Source of the DNA: Grimontia celer
GTDB taxonomy: Bacteria; Pseudomonadota; Gammaproteobacteria; Enterobacterales; Vibrionaceae
NCBI RefSeq assembly: GCF_900055185.1
Contig: NZ_FIZX01000001.1
Span: 496,001-560,000, forward strand
Direction: 5' to 3'
DNA length: 64,000 nucleotides
The notes under the pieces were generated by a model. That model made no database searches. It was not told where the DNA came from and saw nothing but the letters and a program-made list of their open reading frames with translations. Position numbers and translations under genes: made by a program. Shown in pieces: positions 31,186-39,732 of the stretch (within the stretch, counting starts at the first letter, position 1; every line of letters starts with the position of its first letter).

Positions 31186-31575
31186 TTAATTGGTGGGAGT
31201 TTCACTTTCAACATCTGGCGAGGTCCGAATGACCCTGCCTTGATTGTTATTTAGCTCCGGGTGGTCAACCAAAAGATGCTTTCGGATTGCGGGTGGCTCA
31301 GGCTCATTTTCCGGATGGTTCTGATGGAAAATGGGGGTTTTCGGTCGATACACATGGTGCGGTCTGCCATCATCCAAAACAGTTTCCGGAATGCGTTTAC
31401 CTATGATGACTTCAATCGCTGTCATGGCATCGTCCGTTGGGAGCAAGACGGTTTCTGATTCATCAACCGCCACTTCTTCGGCAGCGTTTAATGCAAATGG
31501 CGAAGTCGCAATGGCCACACCTACCAACAGGAAAATCGCCAGTTTTTTCATTGCTTGGGCTTCAATGTCTGACAT
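31186..31575 (-). CDS. Small secreted hypothetical protein, 129 aa
   Basis: I do not recognise this family. A hydrophobic segment KLAIFLLVGVAIATSPFALNAA looks like a signal peptide, reached either from the ATG at 31575 (MSDIEAQAMKK) or the internal ATG at 31551. The first has a strong GAGGAAAT just before it and lies 8 bp after the stop of the PotE-like antiporter, so I chose it. The mature part is acidic, then Pro/His-rich (DDGRPHHVYRPKTPIFHQNH). Gene order makes it part of the antiporter operon; a periplasmic role at low pH is only inference. Confidence 0.7.
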   Translation of the reverse strand: MSDIEAQAMKKLAIFLLVGVAIATSPFALNAAEEVAVDESETVLLPTDDAMTAIEVIIGKRIPETVLDDGRPHHVYRPKTPIFHQNHPENEPEPPAIRKHLLVDHPELNNNQGRVIRTSPDVESETPTN

Positions 31576-31583
31576 ATTTCCTC

Positions 31584-32903
31584 CTATGCGGGTGTGCCGT
31601 CGTTTCTGTCACGTGCAGCAACGAATCCATAGAAGATGTAGCCGAACATGGTGAGGATAGAACCCCAGAACACGGCAGACTGACCACAGGCATACACGCC
31701 ATAGATGCTGTAAATCACCGCAAACGTCCCGATAACCGCCGCCGTTTTATACTCCTTCTGGCTGACGTTCTGTTTGCGGAGGATGACTTCCAGACCTGTC
31801 AAGGACAGGATGTACGGTACCATATTGATAAACACGGCCAGATTAAGCAGCACGTTGAACTGTTTGACCAAATTTGGCGAAATCGTCATCACCGCCAGCA
31901 GCAATTCGAGCCCCAGCATGATCAACATACCTTTAATTGGCGCATTATCTTTGTTGACTTCACCGAACACTTTCGGGAACAGACGAATATCCGCTGCGGC
32001 TTTCGATACCTGCGCATTGGTAAACTGCCAGCCAAGCAAAGAGCCGATACAGGCAATCACTGCCAGTGCCGTAATGACGCTACCGACAGTCTCGTTAAAC
32101 ATGTAGGTATAAACCAGCCCGAAAGGCGCATCGGATTTGGCCAGTTCTGCGTTCGGGATAATCCCCTGAATCACCGAAGTCGATGTGATGTAAACGATAG
32201 CGGTGAAGCTGGTGGCGAGCATGCACGCCAAAGGAACGTTCTTTTCGGGGTTTTCCACGGCCCCCGAATTTGCGCCGGCTGACTCTATCCCCAAAAAAGC
32301 CCAGAGGGTTAAAGCGATGCCTGATGACACTGCAGTGATAGTGGTGTCCTGATGGGGATTCCAAGCTTCTGCAAAGACTTCAGGTTTGAACCAGAACCAA
32401 CCAGCAACAGACAATCCAACTACAGGAATAATGATGCCCCAAACCGTGATGGCTGAGATTTGTCCCGTGATTTTCGGCCCCCAGAAGTTAGCCACCATGG
32501 TCACAACCAAAATAGCGACGACAGCGGCAAAAGTGTGGATAGGGGTGGTTTTTATCCAAGGAAAGAAGGGCACTAAATAACCAGCCGCAGAGACTGCAAT
32601 CGCTACCGCGCTGATCACCAGACAGACGTAATAGGTATACGAAGCAATAAAAAACGATGATTTCCCGTGTGCTTCGTTGGCATAGGCTGACATGCCGCCG
32701 TCTTTGTTACAGTACATACCGCACTTGGCGAAGGCGTAGGCAATACACATTGCGCCTAACGCTGTCACTACCCATGAAAGCAGCGAAATTGCCCCGGTTT
32801 GAGCAAGACTTGCTGGCAGCATTATGATGCCCGAGCCCATCATGTTTACAGTCACTATGGTGGTTAATCCCACCAGTCCCATTTTATTTTGTTCTGACGC
32901 CAT
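31584..32903 (-). CDS. PotE-like amino acid/amine antiporter (probably arginine/agmatine by context)
   Basis: APC-superfamily exchanger of 439 residues with about 12 membrane helices. The N-terminal substrate motif is GLVGLTTIVTVNMMGSGIIM, and the central region GPKITGQISAITVWGIIIPV and TLWAFLGIESAGANSGAVEN resemble E. coli PotE more than AdiC or CadB. It is divergent from adiA, so the expected job is to import arginine and export agmatine; by sequence alone putrescine/ornithine exchange is equally possible. The ATG at 32903 has GGAG 7 nt upstream, better than the in-frame ATG at 32921. Confidence 0.85.
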   Translation of the reverse strand: MASEQNKMGLVGLTTIVTVNMMGSGIIMLPASLAQTGAISLLSWVVTALGAMCIAYAFAKCGMYCNKDGGMSAYANEAHGKSSFFIASYTYYVCLVISAVAIAVSAAGYLVPFFPWIKTTPIHTFAAVVAILVVTMVANFWGPKITGQISAITVWGIIIPVVGLSVAGWFWFKPEVFAEAWNPHQDTTITAVSSGIALTLWAFLGIESAGANSGAVENPEKNVPLACMLATSFTAIVYITSTSVIQGIIPNAELAKSDAPFGLVYTYMFNETVGSVITALAVIACIGSLLGWQFTNAQVSKAAADIRLFPKVFGEVNKDNAPIKGMLIMLGLELLLAVMTISPNLVKQFNVLLNLAVFINMVPYILSLTGLEVILRKQNVSQKEYKTAAVIGTFAVIYSIYGVYACGQSAVFWGSILTMFGYIFYGFVAARDRNDGTPA

Positions 32904-33287
32904 ACTGATTCTCCACTGCATTATTTGGGCAAGAAATGCAGGTATTCACCTTGCTGCTTACACGTTCGATTGACGATCTCCCGCCGATGCATCGAAGCAA
33001 GTGAAAAGGCTTTGCCTGTCGAATTGAAAGTAGAAGTGGAGTAGTGAGGTGTTTGGTTCTTTTACAAGACAAAAGCGCAGTTCGTTCTGGTGAAACTAAT
33101 TACATATATCTTTGTAAGCCAATAAAAGTAGAGGATTGATCGTGTGCCTTATCGGCAATGCATCAGGTCTCACTTTGGCTTTTTCTTAAAATTTGTCTTT
33201 TTTGCGACTTTGTCTATCCAAGGGCTCTTCTATGGTGAATGGGATTAAAACAAAACACTTCTCCTCATTCAGTGTCGGAGCTTGGCT
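32904..33287. promoter_or_regulatory. Divergent intergenic region of the antiporter and adiA
   Basis: This 384-bp gap holds no gene and no clear repeat. It must contain both promoters, but I could not pick out a convincing -35/-10 pair or a known operator. The 3' part (33180-33240) is T-rich. Confidence 0.5.
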
Positions 33288-35582
33288 ATGAAGACCTACG
33301 GAAAGAAATTTAACGTTCTTATCTTGGAAGAAGCCCATAAAGAAGGTGTAGTAGGGCATGCAATTGAAAGACTGATTGCTGAGCTGGAAAACAGCGGTGC
33401 AAGAGTTATGGTAGCAACAAGCTTTGATGATTGTTATTCGGTGATTTTCTCGAATACTGCGCTTGATTGTCTGATGCTAACATCAGCCATGAGCGGCTCC
33501 CAAAGTGAAGAAAATGAGCGCTTTTATGTGTTGATTGAAAAGCTCAATCGTCGTCAGCAAAATGTCCCTGTATTCCTGTTGGCAGAGCGCAAGAAAATTA
33601 CTCTTCACGTTACCCGTGAGATGATGGAAAAAGTCGACGAGTTCGCCTGGATTCTGGAAGACACACCAGACTTTATTGCTGGCCGCGCCGTCGCCGCAAT
33701 GAACCGTTACCGTAAGCAGCTACTGCCTCCACTTATGTCCGCATTGATGAGGTACGACGATATTCATGAGTATTCGTGGGCAGCACCGGGTCATCAAGGT
33801 GGTGTGGGCTTTACCAAAACCCCTGCAGGACAACGCTTCTATAACTACTACGGTGAGGGACTGTTCCGCACCGACATGGGGATCGAACGCGGCAGCTTAG
33901 GTTCATTGCTTGACCACACAGGCTACTTTGGTGACAGTGAGCGCTATGCAGCCAAGGTATTTGGCGCTGACCAATCCTACTCTCTGGTGACGGGCACATC
34001 AGGCTCCAACCGCACCATTATGTCTGCCTGTATGAATGAGAATGATCTGGTGATTTGTGACCGCAACTGTCACAAGTCGATTGAGCAGGGGTTGATGCTC
34101 TCCGGCGCGCGGCCTGTTTACCTGCTGCCAACACGCAATCGCTATGGCATTATCGGCCCCATCTATCCTGATCAGCTCTCCAAGCAAGTGCTCGATCAGC
34201 GTGCGAAAGATTACTCACTCACCAAAGATTACGCTGACCAACGTGCCGTTTATGCTGTGCTGACAAACTGTACCTACGACGGTCTTTGTTATAACGCTGA
34301 AAGGGCGCAGGATATTCTGGCCGAGAGCAGTGACCGTATTCATTTCGATGAAGCTTGGTACGGATATGCACGCTTTAACGCGATTTATGACAAACACTAC
34401 GCGATGCGTGGCGAGCCAACCGAAGATCCGGATGCGCCAACTGTGTTTGCGACTCACTCTACCCACAAACTGCTGAATGCCTTGTCCCAAGCGTCTTGGC
34501 TGCACGTGAGAAACGGTAAAGGCGCTATCAGCTTTGAGCGCTTCAATCAGGCGTACATGATGCATGCGACCACTTCTCCGCTGTATGCGATCTGCGCATC
34601 GAACGATATCGCTGTGTCTCAGATGGCGGGTAACCGAGGTCATTCGTTGACGCTGGAAGTGATTCGCGAAGCGGTAGATTTTCGTCAGGCGATGGGGCGG
34701 CTGAATCGTGAATACACAGAAAATGGTGATTGGTTCTTCACACCATGGAATGCGGACACCGTCAAAGACCCACAAACCGGGGAAACGTACGCCTTCGAAG
34801 ATGCGCCAGCGGACCTGCTATGCGAGAGTCAGGATGCCTGGGTGATGCACCCAGGTGATAATTGGCATGGCTTCAAAGACATGCCTGCAGACTGGTGTAT
34901 GCTCGATCCAATCAAGGTCAGTATTCTCGCGCCAGGTATGGGCGATGATGGCAAACTGCTTGATAAAGGTGTGCCAGCCGCACTGGTTACACTCTACCTC
35001 GGACGCTTCGGTATAGTGCCAACGCGTACCACGGATTTTCAGGTGATGTTCCTCTTCTCCATGGGTATCACTAAAGGTAAGTGGGCGACACTGGTCAATA
35101 CGCTGATGGGCTTCAAGCGCCACTACGACAACAACACACCGCTGGTGGATTCATTGCCTGACTTGGTATCAGATTTCCCTGATGTCTATGGTGACATGGG
35201 GCTAAAGGATTTGGGCGATAAGATTTTCAGTTACCTGAAACTGCACAATCCGGGTGAAGTATTGAATGCAGCTTATGAAACGCTACCAGAAGCCGTGATG
35301 ACACCACGCGCTGCCTATCAGGCGATCGTGGCTGATAACGTGGAAATGGTGCCTTCGCATCAACTCGTTGGGCGTGTTGCCGCCAATGCGGTTATCCCAT
35401 ATCCACCGGGCATTCCGATGTTAATGTCCGGAGAGAGCTTCGGCGACGAGAACAGTCCGCAAATCAAATACCTCAAGAGCCTAGAGGTGTGGGATGAAGA
35501 ATTCCCGGGCTTTGAAAAAGAAACCGAGGGGACAGAAATGCATGATGGTATCTATCATGTAATGTGCGTTAAGAACGTTTAA
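33288..35582 (+). CDS. adiA: Biodegradative (acid-inducible type) arginine decarboxylase
   Basis: PLP enzyme that turns arginine into agmatine and CO2, consuming a proton; basis of arginine-dependent acid resistance. The 764-residue protein has an N-terminal receiver-like wing domain (to about 125), then EYSWAAPGHQGGVGFTKTPA, SGSNRTIMSACMNENDLVIC and the PLP lysine K394 in ATHSTHKLLNALSQAS, and ends DGIYHVMCVKNV, matching E. coli AdiA end to end better than the lysine or ornithine paralogues. The ATG at 33288 has GGAG 7 nt upstream. No AdiY-like regulator is nearby. Confidence 0.94.
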   Translation: MKTYGKKFNVLILEEAHKEGVVGHAIERLIAELENSGARVMVATSFDDCYSVIFSNTALDCLMLTSAMSGSQSEENERFYVLIEKLNRRQQNVPVFLLAERKKITLHVTREMMEKVDEFAWILEDTPDFIAGRAVAAMNRYRKQLLPPLMSALMRYDDIHEYSWAAPGHQGGVGFTKTPAGQRFYNYYGEGLFRTDMGIERGSLGSLLDHTGYFGDSERYAAKVFGADQSYSLVTGTSGSNRTIMSACMNENDLVICDRNCHKSIEQGLMLSGARPVYLLPTRNRYGIIGPIYPDQLSKQVLDQRAKDYSLTKDYADQRAVYAVLTNCTYDGLCYNAERAQDILAESSDRIHFDEAWYGYARFNAIYDKHYAMRGEPTEDPDAPTVFATHSTHKLLNALSQASWLHVRNGKGAISFERFNQAYMMHATTSPLYAICASNDIAVSQMAGNRGHSLTLEVIREAVDFRQAMGRLNREYTENGDWFFTPWNADTVKDPQTGETYAFEDAPADLLCESQDAWVMHPGDNWHGFKDMPADWCMLDPIKVSILAPGMGDDGKLLDKGVPAALVTLYLGRFGIVPTRTTDFQVMFLFSMGITKGKWATLVNTLMGFKRHYDNNTPLVDSLPDLVSDFPDVYGDMGLKDLGDKIFSYLKLHNPGEVLNAAYETLPEAVMTPRAAYQAIVADNVEMVPSHQLVGRVAANAVIPYPPGIPMLMSGESFGDENSPQIKYLKSLEVWDEEFPGFEKETEGTEMHDGIYHVMCVKNV

Positions 35583-35605
35583 CTGTTTCTGCCGATCAAT
35601 ACGAA

Positions 35606-35632
35606 AAAGGCCTGATAGTGCATCAGGCCTTT
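35606..35632. terminator. Terminator between adiA and the convergent amidohydrolase operon
   Basis: Stem AAAGGCCTGAT/ATCAGGCCTTT with loop AGTGC; T-rich on both sides. Confidence 0.85.
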
Positions 35633-35655
35633 GGTTTATTTAGGGGGAGTCAAGC

Positions 35656-36843
35656 TTAGTGGCAGGCGATATGGATAAAAATCTGCGCACCGACCAACAG
35701 GAAGTCGTCATCCACGTAGTAAGGGTTTGAGTGCAGGTAATTACAGATGCCTGCCTCTTTGTTACCACTACCGAGGAAGAACATCGCGCCTTTGCGATCT
35801 TCTGCTGCATTCACCATCAGGCTGAAATCTTCAGAACCTGTCATTGGATTGCCATTTGGATCCAGACGGTCTGTAGGCACGATAGCGCGCGCTGCTTCCA
35901 CCACGCGCTGGTATGCGTCTGGGTGGTTGATGACTGCTGGGTAGCCTTCGCAAACCATGGTGGTTTTGAAGCCACGGATTTCACTTTCTTTTACGAAAGT
36001 TTCGAAGCTGTCTTTCAGGATCTGGTCAGTTTCAGCGTCCATTGCGCGGATAGTACCGCGAGCCTGTGCGTAGTCAGGCACAGCGTTAGGAATGCTGCCG
36101 CCATTGAACATACCGCAACCGAAGACTGCAGGGCTGAACGGGTTAGTGCGCTTGGCGACCACGTAGTCCATGTCCATGATGATGCGGCTGGCCTCGCGAA
36201 TCGCATCCAGACCTTTCTGCGGGGTTGAACCGTGGGCAGAAACGCCGTGTACGTCCAATGTCCACGCAGAGCCATAAGAAGACATGATGCCGTTGTTGAT
36301 TTTCACAAAGCCGTATTCCAGTGCAGCATCGTTGTGCAGTGCATACACTTCCGCGACACCTTTCATACAACCCAGCTCAACCATTTTGCTTGCGCCCGGA
36401 ACACGCATGTCTTCTTCCGCCATTTGGAAGATGAAGCGCACGTTGTGTTTCAGCTCGGCTTGGTTTGCGGCAAGGTATTTCGCTGTGGTCAGGATGATCG
36501 CCATGTGGGTATCGTGACCACAGTTGTGTGAGCGGCCTTCATGCGTCGAACGGTATTCGTTGTCCGTCATGTCGTCCATTTCCAGTGCGTCCATGTCCGC
36601 ACGGAAGCCAACACGTTTCCACTCAGGATTCACGGTCAGATCAGCGATGAAGCCAGTGAAACCTTCGTAAGTGGTCAGGCTGTAACCCATCTCAGTCATC
36701 AGCGCCTGGCAGTAAGCCGTGGTTTTGAATTCTTCACCTGAGATCTCTGGGATCTGGTGCAGGTCACGACGTGTGTTGATGCTGAACTCATGCAGGCCAA
36801 GTAGCTTGCTGTCCAGATTGAAGTTTGAGTACTTAGCCGACAT
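35656..36843 (-). CDS. M20-family amidohydrolase
   Basis: Zinc amidohydrolase/carboxypeptidase of the AbgB/hippuricase group (395 residues). Seen: RRDLHQIPEISGEEF, the metal motif SHNCGHDTHMAI (about 104-115), the catalytic Glu pair in FQMAEEDMRVPGA, the dimerisation domain with VHGVSAHGSTPQKGLDAI, and the C-terminal metal ligand region MTGSEDFSLM. Such enzymes cleave N-acyl amino acids or aminobenzoyl-glutamate. Its ATG directly follows the stop of the small membrane protein gene, so it is the last gene of a three-gene operon with a putative DUF3100 transporter. Confidence 0.9.
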   Translation of the reverse strand: MSAKYSNFNLDSKLLGLHEFSINTRRDLHQIPEISGEEFKTTAYCQALMTEMGYSLTTYEGFTGFIADLTVNPEWKRVGFRADMDALEMDDMTDNEYRSTHEGRSHNCGHDTHMAIILTTAKYLAANQAELKHNVRFIFQMAEEDMRVPGASKMVELGCMKGVAEVYALHNDAALEYGFVKINNGIMSSYGSAWTLDVHGVSAHGSTPQKGLDAIREASRIIMDMDYVVAKRTNPFSPAVFGCGMFNGGSIPNAVPDYAQARGTIRAMDAETDQILKDSFETFVKESEIRGFKTTMVCEGYPAVINHPDAYQRVVEAARAIVPTDRLDPNGNPMTGSEDFSLMVNAAEDRKGAMFFLGSGNKEAGICNYLHSNPYYVDDDFLLVGAQIFIHIACH

Positions 36844-37293
36844 TTAGATAATCCCTTTCATTTGGAAGCCGATTTGTGCAATCACAGACGCGCCGAAGAA
36901 ACAGCTGGTCGCCACAATCAGGAAGATAACGATAACTTTCCAAGACATCTTTTTCAGCTCTTCCATCTGTCCGCCAACGGACAGTCCTGCAAATGCCAGC
37001 AGCGGCACACACACAGACAGGAACTGGATCTTACCCACTGATTCCAGGAAGTAAGTGCGAACTGGTGTCTCAGGCAGACAAATCAGAATACCGATAATGG
37101 TCGCGTAGGCGAACGTTGGAAGTGAAGAAGGAATGAACTTCTTCGCAACCAGAGAGAGGAACACAATCACAGACATGGCAATGAAACTGTGAACCATCTC
37201 AGTTGGCGCAGTACCGTTGGTCAGAAATTGGGTAAAGCCAGCCAGTACAATCGCAAGCGAGACCAGCTTCATGTCATTCATAATCACTTTCAT
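36844..37293 (-). CDS. Small integral membrane protein of the DUF3100 operon
   Basis: A 149-residue protein with about four membrane helices (LVSLAIVLAGFTQFL, FIAMSVIVFLSLVAKKF, FLSVCVPLLAFAGLSVGG, VIVIFLIVATSCFFGASVIA). I do not recognise a numbered family. It starts 3 bp after the DUF3100 gene and its TAA abuts the amidohydrolase ATG. The GLSVGGQMEELKKMSW stretch resembles half of a duplicated secondary transporter, so it may pair with the DUF3100 protein as a two-part carrier (inference). Confidence 0.85.
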   Translation of the reverse strand: MKVIMNDMKLVSLAIVLAGFTQFLTNGTAPTEMVHSFIAMSVIVFLSLVAKKFIPSSLPTFAYATIIGILICLPETPVRTYFLESVGKIQFLSVCVPLLAFAGLSVGGQMEELKKMSWKVIVIFLIVATSCFFGASVIAQIGFQMKGII

Positions 37294-37296
37294 GGC

Positions 37297-38121
37297 TTAT
37301 TTACCTTTATTGCAAATTTTGTACATCAGCTCAGCCAATGGCAGGCCAAGGAAAGTCAGCGACAGTGCGCCCAGAACAGATGAAAGCAGATTAGATGCCG
37401 CAGCAATACTCAGCACTTGTTGTGCCAGCGCTGGTTCGAGACCTGATACCAGTGCGCCTGATGCTGCGCTTAGCATTGAGCCAGAACCTACGCCTGAACC
37501 CGCAGCCAGTGCCAGTGGGTGAAGACCCGTCAGCGGCGCGATACTGCCCAGTACAGAGAACCATAGGGTGCCGATAACAGAACCACACAGGTAGATAGCC
37601 AGTACACCAACGTACTCTGGACTGCCAGTGCCGAATTTGCCTTGGATAACAGCGATAGAAGGTTCACGGCTGATCGATGAACATGCGCCGATCGCTTTGC
37701 GGTCGAACTTGAATTTCACCGCCAAAGGAATGGCAATCAGGATTGGAAGAAGGTTACCCAACTCTTGGAACAGTAGTGGAACACCGGCATCGATGATCAT
37801 GTCCAGGTTAGGGATGATCATGCCTGCGTATTGGGTACCCAGCACCAGTAGACAGTAACCGACCATCTTGCCGCAGAAACCTTCTTCTTTCTCAGTGAAG
37901 ACTTTGCCCCACGCTTTGATCTTGGACTTGGTCCAGTTTACTGACAGCGCCATGCCGAACATCACGGCAAACAGCATTGGCAGGATAGAAATAGTGGCAA
38001 ATCCCAGATCAATCTTCTTGGTACCGATAACAAACTGGGATAGGAAAATCAGTGCGGATACCGCGATGACACTGGTCATGATGACGCGTGCCTGACCGCT
38101 TTTGTTTTCTTCTGTGCTCAT
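37297..38121 (-). CDS. DUF3100-domain membrane protein, putative transporter subunit
   Basis: The 274-residue protein has about eight membrane helices and the DUF3100 signature region SSISREPSIAVIQGKFG and PLALAAGSGVGSGSMLSAAS (about 145-222). Function of the family is not established. First gene of an operon with a small membrane protein (3-bp gap) and an M20 amidohydrolase, which suggests uptake of an acylated amino acid or peptide that the amidohydrolase then cleaves. It is preceded by a dyad at 38235-38249. Confidence 0.85.
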   Translation of the reverse strand: MSTEENKSGQARVIMTSVIAVSALIFLSQFVIGTKKIDLGFATISILPMLFAVMFGMALSVNWTKSKIKAWGKVFTEKEEGFCGKMVGYCLLVLGTQYAGMIIPNLDMIIDAGVPLLFQELGNLLPILIAIPLAVKFKFDRKAIGACSSISREPSIAVIQGKFGTGSPEYVGVLAIYLCGSVIGTLWFSVLGSIAPLTGLHPLALAAGSGVGSGSMLSAASGALVSGLEPALAQQVLSIAAASNLLSSVLGALSLTFLGLPLAELMYKICNKGK

Positions 38122-38234
38122 AGTTATTCAACAGTAAAAGTGGAAATCGCCGCTGATTATAGGGACGGATGAAAAGCGAAACGTGAACAAGATCAACGGT
38201 CGGTATCGGGATCTAGATGAAAACTAAATATGAT

Positions 38235-38249
38235 ATTCCCTTACGGAAT
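38235..38249. promoter_or_regulatory. Dyad ATTCC-N5-GGAAT upstream of the DUF3100 operon
   Basis: A 15-bp dyad with arms ATTCC and GGAAT spaced by 5 nt, 114 bp before the DUF3100 start. The shape suits a LysR-family site. The rest of the 302-bp gap (38122-38423) shows only the terminator at 38380. Confidence 0.3.
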
Positions 38250-38379
38250 TAGTGGTTATAGGCCGGTAAAATGCGCTTAGGTTTGGTGTTGTAACTGTTG
38301 GTTTTAAGTGTCATTCGGTAACCGGATTAACTGTTCATCTCCGCTTAGGTAACAAGATCGTCAAGCCGCAGATAAAAGA

Positions 38380-38403
38380 AAACCCGGCGCGAGGGCCGGG
38401 TTT
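38380..38403 (-). terminator. Terminator of the binding protein/chemoreceptor operon
   Basis: Stem AAACCCGGC/GCCGGGTTT with a 6-nt loop; on the minus strand TTTTCTTTTAT follows. Confidence 0.85.
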
Positions 38404-38423
38404 AAGTTGGTCAATGTCAGCTG

Positions 38424-39722
38424 CTACAACAAAGGCGCACAGTTACAGTTGCCGTTTGAGGCACTTTGCTTGCTTTCTTTCTGAGGCTGATACCATTCCT
38501 CAAGGCCATCTTGCAGTTGCTTAGCGGCTTGAGCAGGGCTCATTTGGCCTGTCATCACACCCACACTGGTTTCCCAAATCTCAAGCTCGAAGTTTGGCTC
38601 TCCACGGGACAGAACCTGTGCTGAGTTACGGATGGTCGAATCACACTGGTCGCGCCAGGAGATCATCTCCTGAGCGATCGGGTCTTTCACATCAAAGAAG
38701 TGGTTAGACAGCGAGAAGAAGCCAGAGATTTCGTTGGTCAGAAGCTCTGCGAACTCCGCGGTGGTCATCCATTTCAGGAAGGTCTCCGCTGCTTCTGGGT
38801 TTTTAGACTTGGAGTAGATGCCCATACCAAGGTCTGTGTGGTCGCTGAAATAACAAGCATCGCCGCGTTTCTCAACCGGTGGCGGGAATACACCCATGTT
38901 GACTTTTCCACGGAAGGTGCCGATATCCCAAGAACCTGCCGGGTAGACTGCCGCTTTACCGTCAGCAAACATTTTGATCGCGTCGTTATAGCCGCGCTGC
39001 TCAAAGCCTTCGCCCATGTAGCTTGCCCATTTACCAAGCTCACGGAAGGTATCGCGATATGGTTTGCTGTCGACGCGCTCTTTACCGGTTAGCAGGCCGT
39101 CACGGCCATCTTCACCTTTCCAGTAGGTTGGACCAATGTTCTGGAAGCCCATAGTCGCGGCTTCCCATTTGTCCTTGGTGCCCATTGCCAGCGGCAGGTA
39201 ACCCGCGCGCTTGGCTTTTTCCAGCGCCCAGTAGAAATCGGCTTTGGTCACTGGCTCATTCACGCCGACATCTTTAAAGATGTCTTTGTTGTAAAAGAAG
39301 CCATGAATAACAGATGCCATTGGCAAACAGAACGTCTGTGCGCCAGAGTCAGTCTGCCAAGGTGCCAGAGCGAAACTCGGGAAGTTCTCCATCCCTTCCA
39401 TTTCGGTCACTTCTTTCAAAAGACCGCGCTTGAAAAGACCCAGCGAGCCATCAAAAGGGCGGCAGGCAATCAGGTCACCCGCGGATTCACTTTTAAAGCG
39501 AGCTTCCATGTCACCGTTCCACTTGGACGCATCCAGGTCTGGTGGTGAGCGGTATTCCACTTTGATGTTCGGGTAGTGTTTGTTGAACGCTGGGATGATT
39601 TTTTCGTTCCACACTGCGTCGTCGCTGCGCCATGAATCAATCACCAGCGTGGTTTGTGCATTCGCCAACGTTGAAGCGGCAAAGGTGAGTGCTGCGATAG
39701 GCAGCAGGGCTAACTTCTTCAT
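38424..39722 (-). CDS. Orphan extracellular solute-binding protein (family 1) linked to a chemoreceptor
   Basis: A 432-residue periplasmic protein with signal peptide MKKLALLPIAALTFAASTLANA, then TTLVIDSWRSDDAVWNEKII and the family-1 core ADGKAAVYPAGSWDIGTFRG, as in ABC sugar-binding proteins. No permease or ATPase is present. AAGGAG lies 6 nt before the ATG at 39722; a longer frame to 39752 overlaps the upstream gene. It starts 10 bp after the MCP stop, so the two are co-transcribed, pointing to ligand delivery to that receptor. The C-terminus ends GNCNCAPLL, a Cys pair unusual for this family. Ligand unknown, probably a sugar or polyol. Confidence 0.87.
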   Translation of the reverse strand: MKKLALLPIAALTFAASTLANAQTTLVIDSWRSDDAVWNEKIIPAFNKHYPNIKVEYRSPPDLDASKWNGDMEARFKSESAGDLIACRPFDGSLGLFKRGLLKEVTEMEGMENFPSFALAPWQTDSGAQTFCLPMASVIHGFFYNKDIFKDVGVNEPVTKADFYWALEKAKRAGYLPLAMGTKDKWEAATMGFQNIGPTYWKGEDGRDGLLTGKERVDSKPYRDTFRELGKWASYMGEGFEQRGYNDAIKMFADGKAAVYPAGSWDIGTFRGKVNMGVFPPPVEKRGDACYFSDHTDLGMGIYSKSKNPEAAETFLKWMTTAEFAELLTNEISGFFSLSNHFFDVKDPIAQEMISWRDQCDSTIRNSAQVLSRGEPNFELEIWETSVGVMTGQMSPAQAAKQLQDGLEEWYQPQKESKQSASNGNCNCAPLL

Positions 39723-39732
39723 TCTCTGCTCC

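Noticed and set aside
31437-32282. Plus-strand frame of 281 codons
   Set aside because: Antisense to the PotE-like antiporter; rich in Arg, Cys, His and Gln with no domain.
34215-34775. Minus-strand frame of 186 codons
   Set aside because: Shadow of adiA.
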